40,030 bases of DNA from an uncultured Clostridium sp. (GTDB lineage: Bacteria > Bacillota > Clostridia > Clostridiales > Clostridiaceae), in assembly GCA_900540255.1 (NCBI GenBank), contig UQFE01000021.1, positions 1-40,030 of the forward strand, given 5' to 3'. Position numbers and translations under genes: made by a program. Positions 1 to 9,320 of this stretch are shown here, piece by piece (positions within the stretch are counted from its first letter, which is position 1; each line of letters begins with the position of its first letter). The notes under the pieces were generated by a model. That model was not told the DNA's origin. It searched no databases and saw only the letters and a list, made by a program, of their open reading frames with translations.

Positions 1-55
1 ATTTTTATTTTTCAAAACAATATATTGTGTATAAAAATTTTAGTGCGACAGCCCC
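1..55. repeat. Right end of a MITE-like inverted-repeat element (cut by window edge)
   Basis: The sequence runs through the palindrome ACAATATATTGT (19-30) to the end TAGTGCGACAGCCCC. It matches the right half of the element at 36269-36366 (same palindrome, TAGTACGACAGCCC end) and, more loosely, the one at 14607-14697. No coding capacity is visible. I infer a short non-autonomous transposable-element relative whose left end lies outside the window. Confidence 0.55.
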
Positions 56-88
56 TTAATTTTATTAAAAAAGTATTATAAGTTAATT

Positions 89-274
89 TTAATTACAATG
101 TGGAACATTATCTTGTATTAACTTAACAAAGTTATCTGAAGTTACAATTTTAACTTTAGGATTTTTATTTAACTTAGTTATAACATCATTAACATTATCC
201 ATTGTATTACTCTAAACATGAACATATACGAATGTATAAGAATTAGGATTTTAATTTTCATTAGTGTATTCCAA
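89..274 (-). pseudogene. Decayed C-terminal fragment of a protein gene, two in-frame stops
   Basis: Read on the minus strand from 274 to the stop at 89-91, one frame gives about 60 codons of protein-like sequence broken by TAA (251-253) and TAG (212-214). Between the stops it reads NPNSYTFVYVHV; after the TAG it reads SNTMDNVNDVITKLNKNPKV and then KIVTSDNFVKLIQDNVPH. The TAG sits where a Trp (TGG) would read naturally, so a single G-to-A change would explain it. The end resembles the C-terminus of GxGYxYP-type putative glycoside hydrolases (xxPDxFxxLI), but that family assignment is from memory and weak. Upstream of 274 the frame is closed, so the remainder of the gene has been lost. The fragment lies just inside the mobile-element-like repeat at 1-55, which may have been involved in its disruption. 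Confidence 0.5.
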
Positions 275-364
275 TTAAAATAATATTTACTATATTTAAA
301 ATAGAAAAAATGTATAAGTTCATTTAATAAATTTAATTAAAAAATTAATTTAAGCAATAACGGA

Positions 365-402
365 AAATGAACTCCAAATATATATGACAAAGGAGTTCAT
401 TT
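365..402 (-). terminator. Hairpin downstream of the lipoprotein gene
   Basis: Perfect 11-bp arms AAATGAACTCC (365-375) and GGAGTTCATTT (392-402) with a 16-nt loop, starting 10 nt after the stop of the gene ending at 412. The U-tract on the minus strand is short, so termination may be partial. Confidence 0.65.
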
Positions 403-411
403 AAAATTTAA

Positions 412-960
412 CTATTTAATTCCTAATTTATCTTTAGCATCATCATATAAATTTTTTAAATCTAATCTAGCATTATGAGCATCTAAAGTTAAAGATCTTA
501 ATCCTTTAACTACTTCATCTTTAGATAAAGTTGCATAATCTTTAGCCTTTTCTCCAAAGGAACCAATGTAATCATCAACAGCAATAATAGCTTTATCAGT
601 AGCAGTAATCATTTCTTGATTATACTTATCAACTTCATCATTTCCTTTAATAACATTATTTTCTAAATCAGATTTAAATGCTTCTAAATTTCTTTTTAAT
701 TGACCATAATCATCATTATATACAGTTATAAATTCATCATATGAACCATCATAAGTAAAATTATCTAAAAATACATCATAGTTAGTATCTAAATCTGAAT
801 TGTTAAAATAATAATTATATCGTTCTGTTAAATAATCATAATACTCTTGGTTTGTTGGAGGATTTTTCTTATCAGCAGTTTTATCACTACCACATCCAAC
901 TAATCCAAATAAAAGCAAACCTAATAATAATATTGATATTGTTTTAAATTTTTCTTTCAT
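412..960 (-). CDS. Putative lipoprotein of unknown function
   Basis: A 182-residue exported protein. Residues 1-22 form a lipoprotein signal: positive start (MKEKFK), hydrophobic core and the lipobox LVGC with Cys23 or close to it, followed by GSDKTADKK, so the mature protein should be anchored to the outer face of the membrane. The rest is acidic and Lys/Asp/Tyr-rich, appears helical, and has no motif I recognise. A ribosome binding site (AGGAG) precedes the ATG at suitable spacing. It lies 96 bp downstream of the cysteine-synthase-like gene on the same strand and could be cotranscribed, though the gap is long enough for its own promoter. No function can be given. Confidence 0.75.
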   Translation of the reverse strand: MKEKFKTISILLLGLLLFGLVGCGSDKTADKKNPPTNQEYYDYLTERYNYYFNNSDLDTNYDVFLDNFTYDGSYDEFITVYNDDYGQLKRNLEAFKSDLENNVIKGNDEVDKYNQEMITATDKAIIAVDDYIGSFGEKAKDYATLSKDEVVKGLRSLTLDAHNARLDLKNLYDDAKDKLGIK

Positions 961-1056
961 ATTTAAACATCTCCTAAAATTAGTTTCTAATATTAGTTTG
1001 CTTAAGGTTAGTTAGTTGTATTCATAAATAAAAATATAATTTACTTTTGTAATATA

Positions 1057-2064
1057 TTATAGGGATTTAATATCAAGAAGCTGTATATTAGGTGAAATAT
1101 AGTCTTCTTTTATAGGTTCTTTATTCATTAAATCAGTTGAAAGATATTTTTTATTATCATCGGCAAAAACAGTTACTGCTACAGAATTTATACTGTTAAG
1201 TTCTAATGCTTTTACAGTTCCAATAAAGTTAGCACCTGAGGAAATACCAACACCAAGTCCTAATTCTCTAGAAAGTTTTTGGGCCATTATTATGGAATCA
1301 CCATCATCAACACTAATAATATTATCTAATCTATTTAAATCTAAGATTGGAGGGATAAATTCATCAGATATACCTTGAATTCTATGATGACCAGTATGAG
1401 TGCCAGTTGATAATGTTGGTGATGAAGAAGGCTCTAGTGGATAGGCTTTTAAATGATGATTTTTTTCTTTTAAGTATTTATAAATACCCATTATTGTACC
1501 ACCAGTACCTACACCTGCAACTAATATTGATGGAGTTAAGTGATGATGTTTTAATGTATTGTATATTTCAGGTGCTGTTGAATAATAATGAGAATATGTG
1601 TTATCTATATTAGAAAATTGTTGAGGAAGAAATATATTAGGACAATTATTCTTGCATTGATTTATTAAATCTATACATTTTAAAAAACCACCAGATTCTT
1701 TTGAAACTAAATGAAGTTTAGCATTATAGCTTTCTAGAAGTTTAATTCGTTCAGAACTCATCCAATCAGGCATATAAATATGAACATTATATCCTAAATA
1801 TGTTCCAATAGCAGCAAATGATATTCCTGTATTACCACTTGTTGCTTCTAAAATAAGATCTTCATCATGTAACTGTTTTTTTATATAAGCCTTTTTTAGC
1901 ATATATAGTGCAATTCTATCTTTTATACTACCTGTTAAATTATAATATTCCAACTTGGCATAAATTTTCATGTTTTTTTGATTATATCTAAATGAAATTT
2001 CTATTAAAGGAGTATGGCCAATTAGATCTTCTAAATCATTAATTTTTTTAAGTACATCTTTCAT
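1057..2064 (-). CDS. Cysteine synthase family PLP-dependent enzyme
   Basis: A 335-residue fold-type II pyridoxal-phosphate enzyme of the CysK/CysM/cystathionine beta-synthase group, expected in the cytoplasm. Visible marks are GHTPL (16-20), the Schiff-base lysine in TGSIKDR (Lys48), the substrate loop TSGNTG (75-80), the phosphate-binding glycine loop GVGTGGT (184-190) and SSGAN (275-279) that contacts the pyridine ring. The family makes cysteine from O-acetylserine or uses related beta-replacement substrates. The protein differs clearly from ordinary CysK in its N-terminus and in its His-rich segments (173-175, 203-204, 226-227), so the exact substrate is open. AGAGG lies about six bases before the ATG. 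No sulfur genes adjoin it. Confidence 0.8.
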   Translation of the reverse strand: MKDVLKKINDLEDLIGHTPLIEISFRYNQKNMKIYAKLEYYNLTGSIKDRIALYMLKKAYIKKQLHDEDLILEATSGNTGISFAAIGTYLGYNVHIYMPDWMSSERIKLLESYNAKLHLVSKESGGFLKCIDLINQCKNNCPNIFLPQQFSNIDNTYSHYYSTAPEIYNTLKHHHLTPSILVAGVGTGGTIMGIYKYLKEKNHHLKAYPLEPSSSPTLSTGTHTGHHRIQGISDEFIPPILDLNRLDNIISVDDGDSIIMAQKLSRELGLGVGISSGANFIGTVKALELNSINSVAVTVFADDNKKYLSTDLMNKEPIKEDYISPNIQLLDIKSL

Positions 2065-2540
2065 AATAACCTCTAAAATAATATTAATATATAGTTAATA
2101 TATGATATGAGTTTTAATTTAGGAATATAATGGTAAATTAATAAGTTTATTAAATGTAAAATAAAGGGATTGAAAATATAAATTTCATTTTATGTTTTTA
2201 TTAAAATATAAATATTATTAATTTATAAAATGTAAAATAACATATTATCAAAAAAAAATGTTCATGAATATATTTTAGATAAATTTTCTGGTGAAAGTAT
2301 ATAAAGATATTAACAAAAAATTGAAATTATATTTAAAGTTGTATATAATGAAAATAATATAAAAATTGTATTAAAATAGAAAAGAGATTTTTTGCAAAAA
2401 GTTTATTTCATATTTTGTTTTCAATTAATAGTTTTAGTAAAGTTTATTAAGCAATGGGGCTTACTAAATAGATATTTACTTTAAATTAGAAAACAACAGA
2501 TACATTTATAAATAAGTTATAAATAAAGGAGCGCTATATT
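2065..2540. other. Intergenic region between cysteine-synthase-like gene and gltB
   Basis: No complete gene. Around 2257-2379 on the plus strand one frame reads VHEYILDKFSGESI, then two stops (2302, 2311), then QKIEIIFKVVYNENNIKIVL to a stop at 2377. This looks like a decayed coding fragment but could be chance in A+T-rich DNA. Nearer gltB, TTTAGTAA (2433-2440) pairs with TTACTAAA (2461-2468) around a 20-nt loop, a possible regulatory hairpin. No T-box or known riboswitch core was recognised. Confidence 0.35.
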
Positions 2541-5500
2541 ATGAATGAAAATAGGGGGCTATACAATAGCAGTTTTGAGCATGATGCATGTGGAATTGGT
2601 GCTGTAGTTAATATTAAGGGCGAAAAATCTAATAAGGTTATAAATGATGCTTTAGATATTTTAGAAAATTTAAAGCATAGGGGTGGTACTGGAGCAGATG
2701 AAAATACTGGTGATGGTGCAGGAATATTAATTCAAATACCACATTATTTTTTTAAAAAAGTATGTAATGAAGCTAATGTTAATTTACCTAATCAAGGGAG
2801 TTATGCAATAGGGACATTATTTTTGCCAAAAGAACAAGAAAGAAAAGAATTAGCATTAAATATAATTAATACAGTTTTAAAAGAAGGAAAATATTCAATT
2901 ATCTTATTAAGAGATGTTCCTATAAATTATAAGGGGATTGGAAAGGCTGCTTTAGAATCAATGCCTACAATTATGCAAATCATAATAAATAAGCCTGAAG
3001 GTATAAATAATTCTAAAGATTTTGAGAGAGAGCTTTATATATTAAGAAGAAATATTGAAAAAAAGTTTAATGAGGAAAAACAATTAAAGGATTGCAGTAC
3101 ATATATTGCATCACTTTCATCTAAAACAATAGTTTACAAAGGTATGTTACTATCAACTCAAGTTAGAGAATTTTATAATGATTTATTAGATGAGGATGTT
3201 ACATCTGCTATTGCATTAGTTCATTCAAGATATTCTACTAATACATTTCCAAGCTGGGAAAGAGCACATCCTAATAGAATGATGGTTCATAATGGTGAAA
3301 TAAATACATTAAGAGGAAATGTTAATAAGATTTATTCAAGGGAAGCATCTATTACATCAAAGGTTTTTGGAGATAGATTAAATCAAGTTTTACCTATAAT
3401 TAATAAAGAAGGCTCTGATTCAGCAACGTTTGATAATGTGTTAGAGTTTTTATACATGGGGGGAAGGGATTTAGAAAGAGCAATATTAATGTTAATTCCA
3501 GAACCTTGGGAAAAAGCAGAAGATATAGATATGGATAAAAAAGCTTTTTATAAATATAATTCAACAATAATTGAACCTTGGGATGGACCAGCTTCAATAG
3601 TATTTACAGATGGTGATAAAGTTGGTGCTGTTTTAGATAGAAATGGTTTAAGACCATCAAGATATTATATAACAAATGATGATTATCTTTTTTTAGCTTC
3701 AGAAACTGGAGCAGTTGAAATTGATGAATCAAGAATAATAAGAAAAGAAAGATTAGAGCCAGGTAAAATTTTATTAGTTGATACAGTGAAGGGTAAATTG
3801 ATAGAAGATTCAGAAGTAAAGAAAAAATATAGTTTGGAGAATCCATATCAAGAATGGTTAGATGAAAGATTAACACCTTTAAAAAATATAGAAATTAAAA
3901 ATTATAAGCAAGAATTTATGGATAAAGATAAACGGGTTACTTATCAAAAAGCTTTTGGTTATGGATATGAAGATTTAAAAACTAATATTTTTGAAATGGC
4001 ACAAAATATGCATGAACCAATGGCTGCTATGGGAATAGATACTCCACTTGCAGCATTATCATTAAAAGAACAGCCATTATTTAATTATTTCAAACAATTA
4101 TTTGCACAAGTTACTAATCCACCTATAGATGCAATAAGAGAAGAAATTATAACTTCTACAAATGTTTATTTAGGTTCTAAGGGAAATATATTAGATGATT
4201 GTCCTGAAAGTTGTAGACAAATAGAAATAATAAATCCAATTATTAATGATGAAGATTTAGAAAAAATAAAATTATTAAATGGACAAGGATATAAAATAAG
4301 TACATTAGATATTACTTTTGATATTACAAAGAAAAACAGTTTAGAAATATCATTAAAATATTTATGTAGGGAAGCACTTCAATTAATTAGGGAAGGAACA
4401 AATGTAATTATATTATGTGATAAATTTGTTGATGAAAATAATGCACCTATTCCTTCATTATTAGCAGTTTCTGCAGTAAATAATTATTTAATTAAGAAAG
4501 GGGCTAGAAGCTTAGCAGATATTATTATTGAAACTGGAGAAGCAAGAGAGGTACATCATTTTGCTACACTTTTAGGATATGGAGCAACAGCTGTTAATCC
4601 GTACTTAGCATATCAAAGTATTTATCAATTAGTTGAAGATGGATTAATTACAGTTCCTTTTGAAAAGGCTACTGATAATTATGATAAAGCTGTTGTAAAG
4701 GGTATAACAAAAATACTTTCTAAAATGGGAATATCATCTATTAGATCATATCAAGGAGCACAAATTTTTGAAGCGTTAGGTATAGATGAATCAGTGATAA
4801 ATAAGTATTTTGCAAATACAGTAAGTAGAATTGGTGGATTAACGTTAAAAGATATAGAAAAGGAAATATTACAAAAGCATCAAAAGGCATATGACAAGAG
4901 ATTAAGACAAATTAATTTTGATTTAGATAATTTTGGTAGAGATAAATTGAGAAGTGATGGAGAAATGCACTTATATAATCCAATAAGCATTTATAAGTTA
5001 CAACAAGCAACTAAAACTGGTGATTATAAAAAGTTTAAGGAATATTCTTCATTAATAATAAAAGAAGAAGAAGGATTAACTTTAAGAGGGTTATTAGATT
5101 TTGAGTTTGCAGAAAATCCTATACCATTAGAAGAAGTAGAACCAGCATCTGAAATTGTAAAGAGATTTAAAACTGGTGCAATGTCATATGGGTCAATTTC
5201 TAAGGAAGCACATGAAACACTTGCTATAGCAATGAATAGATTAGGTGGAAAATCTAACACTGGTGAAGGTGGAGAAGATAAAGAAAGATGGATTCCATTA
5301 AATAATGGAGATTCTAAAAGATCTAAAATAAAACAAATAGCATCAGGTAGATTTGGTGTTACTTCAGAATATTTAGTTAATGCAGATGAGTTGCAAATAA
5401 AAATGGCTCAAGGAGCAAAACCAGGGGAGGGTGGTCAGTTACCTGCATCAAAAGTATATCCTTGGATTGCTAAAACAAGACATTCAACTACAGCAGTTGG

Positions 5501-7109
5501 GCTTATTTCACCACCACCACATCATGATATTTATTCAATAGAAGATTTAGCACAACTTATATATGACTTAAAAAATTCTAATATTTATGCTGATATTTCT
5601 GTAAAATTAGTTGCAGAAGCAGGTGTTGGAACAGTTGCTGCAGGAGTTGCTAAGGCTGGAGCTGATGTAATATTAATATCAGGTTATGATGGAGGTACAG
5701 GAGCATCTCCTAAAACTTCAATTCAGCATGCTGGTATCCCATGGGAATTAGGATTAGCAGAAGCGCATCAAACACTTGTTATGAATGATTTAAGAGATAG
5801 GGTTAGAGTAGAAACTGATGGTAAACTTATGACTGGAAGGGATGTTGCAATAGCAGCTTTATTAGGAGCAGAAGAATTTGGATTTGCAACAGCTCCTCTT
5901 GTATCATTAGGATGTGTAATGATGAGAGTATGCAATTTAGATACTTGTCCAGTTGGAATTGCAACTCAAAATAAGGAGCTTAGAAAGAGATTTTCAGGAA
6001 AACCAGAGTATGTTGTAAATTTCATGGAATTTATTGCAGAAGAATTAAGAGAATACATGGCTAAACTTGGATTTAGAAGCATAGATGAAATGATTGGAAG
6101 AGTAGATAAATTAAAGAAAAAAGAAAATCTTGATAATTGGAAGGCTAAAAGAGTTGATTTATCATTAATTTTAAATAAATCACAAGTTAATTCCACAAAT
6201 GGAGTTAAATTTAATAAAAATAAGAAGTTTAATCATAAACTTGATGAAGTTAAGGATTCTACTATTCTTTTAAAATTAGCAAAGCCAGCTTTAGAAAATA
6301 AGGAAAATGTAAAAATAAATATTGATATTTTTAATACAGATAGAACGTTTGGAACTATATTAGGTTCAGAAATTACAAGAAGATATAAAACAGAAGGATT
6401 ACCAGAAGATACAGTTTGGGTTAAAGGTAAAGGGACTGCAGGACAAAGTTTTGGAGCATTTATACCTAATGGATTAACTTTAGAAGTTGAAGGTGATGGT
6501 AATGATTATGTTGGTAAGGGATTATCTGGCGGAAAGATAATAGTTTATCAGCCTAAAGATAGTAAAATAAAAGCAAATGAAAATATTATAGTTGGTAATG
6601 TTGCGTTATATGGAGCTACATCAGGAAAAGCATTCTTTAGTGGTGTTGTTGGAGAAAGATTTTGTGTAAGAAATTCAGGAGCTATATCTGTTGTTGAAGG
6701 GTGTGGAGCTCATGGATGTGAATATATGACTGGTGGAAAAGCAGTTGTATTAGGTGAAACAGGAATTAACTTTGCAGCAGGTATGAGTGGGGGAATTGCT
6801 TATGTTTTAGATGAAAGTGGAAATTTTGATTCTAAGGTAAATAAGGAAATGGTTATTATTGAAAGCTTAGATAAAGATGATATTAATTTCTTAAAAGAAG
6901 TAATAAATGAACACAAAAAACTCACTAAGTCTGTTAAAGCAAAGGAAGTTATTGATAATTTTGATTTATATATAGCTAAGATTAAAAAGGTTATTCCAAA
7001 GGATTACAAGGAAGTTTTAGAACTTGTTAAAAGTAATGAAGAAAAGGGAGTTACTAAAGAGCAGTCTTTAGTAAATGCTTTTTATGAAAAGACAGGAAAG
7101 ACTATGTAA
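2541..7109 (+). CDS. gltB: Glutamate synthase large subunit
   Basis: This 1522-residue protein is full length for the NADPH-GOGAT alpha subunit, which makes two glutamates from glutamine and 2-oxoglutarate. The first 16 residues are the propeptide; removal exposes Cys17 (HDACGIG), the class II amidotransferase nucleophile that frees ammonia from glutamine (about 17-410). A central linking domain follows (about 460-760). The FMN-binding synthase barrel starts near 800 and contains MSYGSIS and the TGEGGE loop, and Cys1125, Cys1131 and Cys1136 (GCVMMRVCNLDTCPVG) would bind the 3Fe-4S cluster. The Gly-rich GXGXG domain occupies about 1250-1460. AAGGAG precedes the ATG. gltD follows 11 bp downstream, so the two are an operon; electrons pass from NADPH through GltD to FMN here. 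Confidence 0.97.
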   Translation: MNENRGLYNSSFEHDACGIGAVVNIKGEKSNKVINDALDILENLKHRGGTGADENTGDGAGILIQIPHYFFKKVCNEANVNLPNQGSYAIGTLFLPKEQERKELALNIINTVLKEGKYSIILLRDVPINYKGIGKAALESMPTIMQIIINKPEGINNSKDFERELYILRRNIEKKFNEEKQLKDCSTYIASLSSKTIVYKGMLLSTQVREFYNDLLDEDVTSAIALVHSRYSTNTFPSWERAHPNRMMVHNGEINTLRGNVNKIYSREASITSKVFGDRLNQVLPIINKEGSDSATFDNVLEFLYMGGRDLERAILMLIPEPWEKAEDIDMDKKAFYKYNSTIIEPWDGPASIVFTDGDKVGAVLDRNGLRPSRYYITNDDYLFLASETGAVEIDESRIIRKERLEPGKILLVDTVKGKLIEDSEVKKKYSLENPYQEWLDERLTPLKNIEIKNYKQEFMDKDKRVTYQKAFGYGYEDLKTNIFEMAQNMHEPMAAMGIDTPLAALSLKEQPLFNYFKQLFAQVTNPPIDAIREEIITSTNVYLGSKGNILDDCPESCRQIEIINPIINDEDLEKIKLLNGQGYKISTLDITFDITKKNSLEISLKYLCREALQLIREGTNVIILCDKFVDENNAPIPSLLAVSAVNNYLIKKGARSLADIIIETGEAREVHHFATLLGYGATAVNPYLAYQSIYQLVEDGLITVPFEKATDNYDKAVVKGITKILSKMGISSIRSYQGAQIFEALGIDESVINKYFANTVSRIGGLTLKDIEKEILQKHQKAYDKRLRQINFDLDNFGRDKLRSDGEMHLYNPISIYKLQQATKTGDYKKFKEYSSLIIKEEEGLTLRGLLDFEFAENPIPLEEVEPASEIVKRFKTGAMSYGSISKEAHETLAIAMNRLGGKSNTGEGGEDKERWIPLNNGDSKRSKIKQIASGRFGVTSEYLVNADELQIKMAQGAKPGEGGQLPASKVYPWIAKTRHSTTAVGLISPPPHHDIYSIEDLAQLIYDLKNSNIYADISVKLVAEAGVGTVAAGVAKAGADVILISGYDGGTGASPKTSIQHAGIPWELGLAEAHQTLVMNDLRDRVRVETDGKLMTGRDVAIAALLGAEEFGFATAPLVSLGCVMMRVCNLDTCPVGIATQNKELRKRFSGKPEYVVNFMEFIAEELREYMAKLGFRSIDEMIGRVDKLKKKENLDNWKAKRVDLSLILNKSQVNSTNGVKFNKNKKFNHKLDEVKDSTILLKLAKPALENKENVKINIDIFNTDRTFGTILGSEITRRYKTEGLPEDTVWVKGKGTAGQSFGAFIPNGLTLEVEGDGNDYVGKGLSGGKIIVYQPKDSKIKANENIIVGNVALYGATSGKAFFSGVVGERFCVRNSGAISVVEGCGAHGCEYMTGGKAVVLGETGINFAAGMSGGIAYVLDESGNFDSKVNKEMVIIESLDKDDINFLKEVINEHKKLTKSVKAKEVIDNFDLYIAKIKKVIPKDYKEVLELVKSNEEKGVTKEQSLVNAFYEKTGKTM

Positions 7110-7120
7110 GGAGGGGGATT

Positions 7121-8590
7121 ATGGGGAAAGCAACAGGTTTCATGGAGTTTAATAGAAAAAATTGTAATAGGGAAAATCCATTAAGTAGAGTGAATCATTG
7201 GAATGAGTTTGAAGTACCTCTTACAGAAGAAGAAAGAAGAGAGCAAGGGGCAAGATGTATGGATTGTGGAGTTCCATTTTGTCAATCTGGTGTAATATTA
7301 AATGGTATGGCTACAGGATGCCCCCTTCATAATCTTATTCCTGAATGGAATAACTTAATATATTTAGATAAGTGGGAATTGGGATTAGAAAGACTTTTAA
7401 AAACAAGTAATTTTCCAGAATTTACATCTAGGGTATGTCCTGCATTATGTGAAAATGCATGTACTTGTGGGTTAAATGGAGAATCTGTAACAGTTAAAGC
7501 AAATGAAAAGTATCTTATTGAAAAAGGATTTACTGAAGGGAAAATTAAGGCTAATCCACCTAAAATAAGAACTGGTAAAAAAGTAGCTATAATTGGTTCA
7601 GGGCCATCAGGTCTTGCATCTGCTGATATTTTAAATAAATTAGGACATAATGTTACTGTATATGAAAGAGAAGATTATGTTGGTGGTCTTATGATGTATG
7701 GTATTCCTAATATGAAATTAGAAAAGAATATTATAGAAAGAAGAGTTAATATTCTTAAGGAAGAAGGGGTAATATTTAAAACCTGTATTAACGTTGGGAT
7801 AGATGTAAGGTATAGCAAATTACAAAAGGAATATGATGCAATAATAGTTGCAATTGGTGCATCTAAGCCAAGAGATTTAAAAGTACCAGGAAGGGAACTT
7901 AATGGAATTCATTTTGCAGTAAGATATTTAACTAATAACACAAAAAGAATAGTAGGTTCTCAGTTTAATAAGGGTTCTGATATTTTAGCTACTAATAAAG
8001 ATGTAATAGTAATTGGTGGTGGAGATACTGGAACAGATTGTGTTGGAACAGCTATTAGGCAAGGAGCTAAATCTGTAAATCAATTTGAAATAATGGGAAA
8101 ACCATTAAAATCACGAGGTAAAAATAATCCATGGCCGGAGTATGCAAGGGTATTAAAAATTGATTATGGTCAAGAAGAATATATTGAAAAGTTTGGACAT
8201 GATCCAAGAAGATACTTAACAAGTGTTAAAGAATTCTATGGGGATGAAAATGGAAATGTTAAGTCTTTAAAAACTGTTGATGTACAATTGATTAAAGGTG
8301 AGGATGGAAGAATGAATCTTAAAGAAGTAGAAAATTCAGAAAAGATATGGAATGCAGATTTAGTATTAATAGCAATGGGATTTACAGGAGTTGAAGATTA
8401 TATAGCAAATGATTTAGGTGTTGATTTAAATAAAAGAGGAAGTATAAATGCAAATGATATAAATTATAAAACATCTAAGGAAAAGGTATTTGTAGCAGGT
8501 GATGCAAGAAGAGGTCCTTCGTTAGTCGTTTGGGGAATAACTGAAGGAAGAAAGGTTGCATTAGCAGTTGATAATTATTTAATGAAGTAG
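7121..8590 (+). CDS. gltD: Glutamate synthase small subunit
   Basis: A 489-residue beta subunit of NADPH glutamate synthase, the usual length. The N-terminal region has two Cys groups for 4Fe-4S clusters: CMDCGVPFC (Cys46, 49, 54) with Cys67, and CPALCENACTC (Cys106, 110, 114, 116). A first dinucleotide fold for FAD begins at VAIIGSGPSGLAS (about 155-167) and a second for NADPH at VIVIGGGDTGTDC. The C-terminal FAD loop VFVAGDARRGPSLVVWGI is also typical. It passes electrons to GltB. A strong GGAGGGGG site lies in the 11-bp gap after gltB, so translation follows directly in the same transcript, which ends at the hairpin at 8607-8656. Confidence 0.96.
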   Translation: MGKATGFMEFNRKNCNRENPLSRVNHWNEFEVPLTEEERREQGARCMDCGVPFCQSGVILNGMATGCPLHNLIPEWNNLIYLDKWELGLERLLKTSNFPEFTSRVCPALCENACTCGLNGESVTVKANEKYLIEKGFTEGKIKANPPKIRTGKKVAIIGSGPSGLASADILNKLGHNVTVYEREDYVGGLMMYGIPNMKLEKNIIERRVNILKEEGVIFKTCINVGIDVRYSKLQKEYDAIIVAIGASKPRDLKVPGRELNGIHFAVRYLTNNTKRIVGSQFNKGSDILATNKDVIVIGGGDTGTDCVGTAIRQGAKSVNQFEIMGKPLKSRGKNNPWPEYARVLKIDYGQEEYIEKFGHDPRRYLTSVKEFYGDENGNVKSLKTVDVQLIKGEDGRMNLKEVENSEKIWNADLVLIAMGFTGVEDYIANDLGVDLNKRGSINANDINYKTSKEKVFVAGDARRGPSLVVWGITEGRKVALAVDNYLMK

Positions 8591-8606
8591 TTTAAATAAA
8601 GTATGA

Positions 8607-8656
8607 AAAGCAATAATTAATTGTTTATATAAATGATTAATTATTGCTTTATTTTT
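8607..8656 (+). terminator. Terminator of the gltBD operon
   Basis: Perfect 15-bp arms AAAGCAATAATTAAT (8607-8621) and ATTAATTATTGCTTT (8636-8650) with a 14-nt loop, followed by ATTTTT, 17 nt after the gltD stop. Confidence 0.85.
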
Positions 8657-8662
8657 GAAATA

Positions 8663-8690
8663 TTAACAATTTCATAAAATGTGATATAAT
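8663..8690 (+). promoter_or_regulatory. Predicted sigma-A promoter for the 87-residue gene
   Basis: TTAACA (8663-8668), a 16-bp spacer, and the extended -10 TGATATAAT (core TATAAT 8685-8690). The coding start is 42 bp further on. Confidence 0.6.
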
Positions 8691-8731
8691 ATGAATAGGC
8701 TGTAAAATTTTGAGATGAATTTGGAGGATAT

Positions 8732-8995
8732 ATGGAAAATATATTAACGGAAATAGAAAGAGAAAATAATATTAGAGAAATATTTTTAAACATTTTTAAA
8801 GAAGATGGTGTTTCAAAAGAAGAACTTGAAAATGCCATTTGCGAATCATATCGTAAAGAAGGAATTAAATGTGATACAATAAAAGATATTCCAATAAAGG
8901 AAATGGAAGAGGCTATAACTGAATGTTGTGAAGCAGCAGGCTTAGCTTTTGAAACATTTGATGATATTTTAGATTATTTTTATAAAAATAACTAA
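8732..8995 (+). CDS. Small acidic protein of unknown function
   Basis: An 87-residue soluble, Glu-rich protein with GGAGG seven bases before the ATG and a good promoter upstream, so it is very likely expressed. It contains three Cys, a Cys79-type single and the pair ECCEAAG, and two similar helical segments (SKEELENAICESYRKEGI and IKEMEEAITECCEAAGL), which look like an internal duplication of about 35 residues. No signal peptide or membrane segment is present. I do not recognise a family. It is monocistronic, between the gltBD terminator and the hairpins at 9018-9174. Confidence 0.75.
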   Translation: MENILTEIERENNIREIFLNIFKEDGVSKEELENAICESYRKEGIKCDTIKDIPIKEMEEAITECCEAAGLAFETFDDILDYFYKNN

Positions 8996-9017
8996 GTTTA
9001 AATGTGAAATAAGTAAT

Positions 9018-9037
9018 TTTTTATCTTAAGATAAAAA
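9018..9037. terminator. 20-bp perfect palindrome after the 87-residue gene
   Basis: A perfect palindrome centred on CTTAAG (9018-9037, arms TTTTTATCTT / AAGATAAAAA) begins 22 nt after the stop at 8995. It could act as a weak bidirectional terminator, ending in As rather than Us on the plus strand. Confidence 0.4.
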
Positions 9038-9137
9038 TAAATGTGATTAAATAAACTATTTTAAAATTTATTATAATTAAACATAAAGTATTTATTTTAG
9101 TTTTTATAAATGGCTTAAAACTGAAAATTATAAAAAT

Positions 9138-9174
9138 AAAAGGCTATAAAGGTTATTTTCCTATGTAGTTTTTT
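9138..9174 (+). terminator. Intrinsic terminator in the gap before the MBL hydrolase
   Basis: Left arm AAAAGGCTATAAAGG (9138-9152), 7-nt loop, right arm CCTATGTAGTTTTTT (9160-9174): 15 positions with one mismatch and three G·U pairs, ending in six Us. It lies 143 nt beyond the preceding stop and before the next promoter, so it either ends the 87-residue gene's transcript or an unannotated small RNA. Confidence 0.6.
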
Positions 9175-9240
9175 AGTTAAAATCATTAGTTATATGAACT
9201 TTTATATATTAATATATAAGTTAATGGATTATTTATGGCA

Positions 9241-9268
9241 TTGAAATTAAAATGGAATAAGATATGAT
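9241..9268 (+). promoter_or_regulatory. Predicted promoter of the MBL-fold hydrolase gene
   Basis: TTGAAA (9241-9246), 16-bp spacer, TATGAT (9263-9268), 53 bp before the start codon. Confidence 0.5.
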
Positions 9269-9320
9269 ATAAGTATAAGTAAATGATAAAAAGTATACAA
9301 GTGATAAGGAGTATATAAGC

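Noticed and set aside
2380..2540. Possible T-box or amino-acid riboswitch ahead of gltB
   Set aside because: No T-box antiterminator motif, no specifier-like stem set and no terminator before the start; only one weak hairpin.
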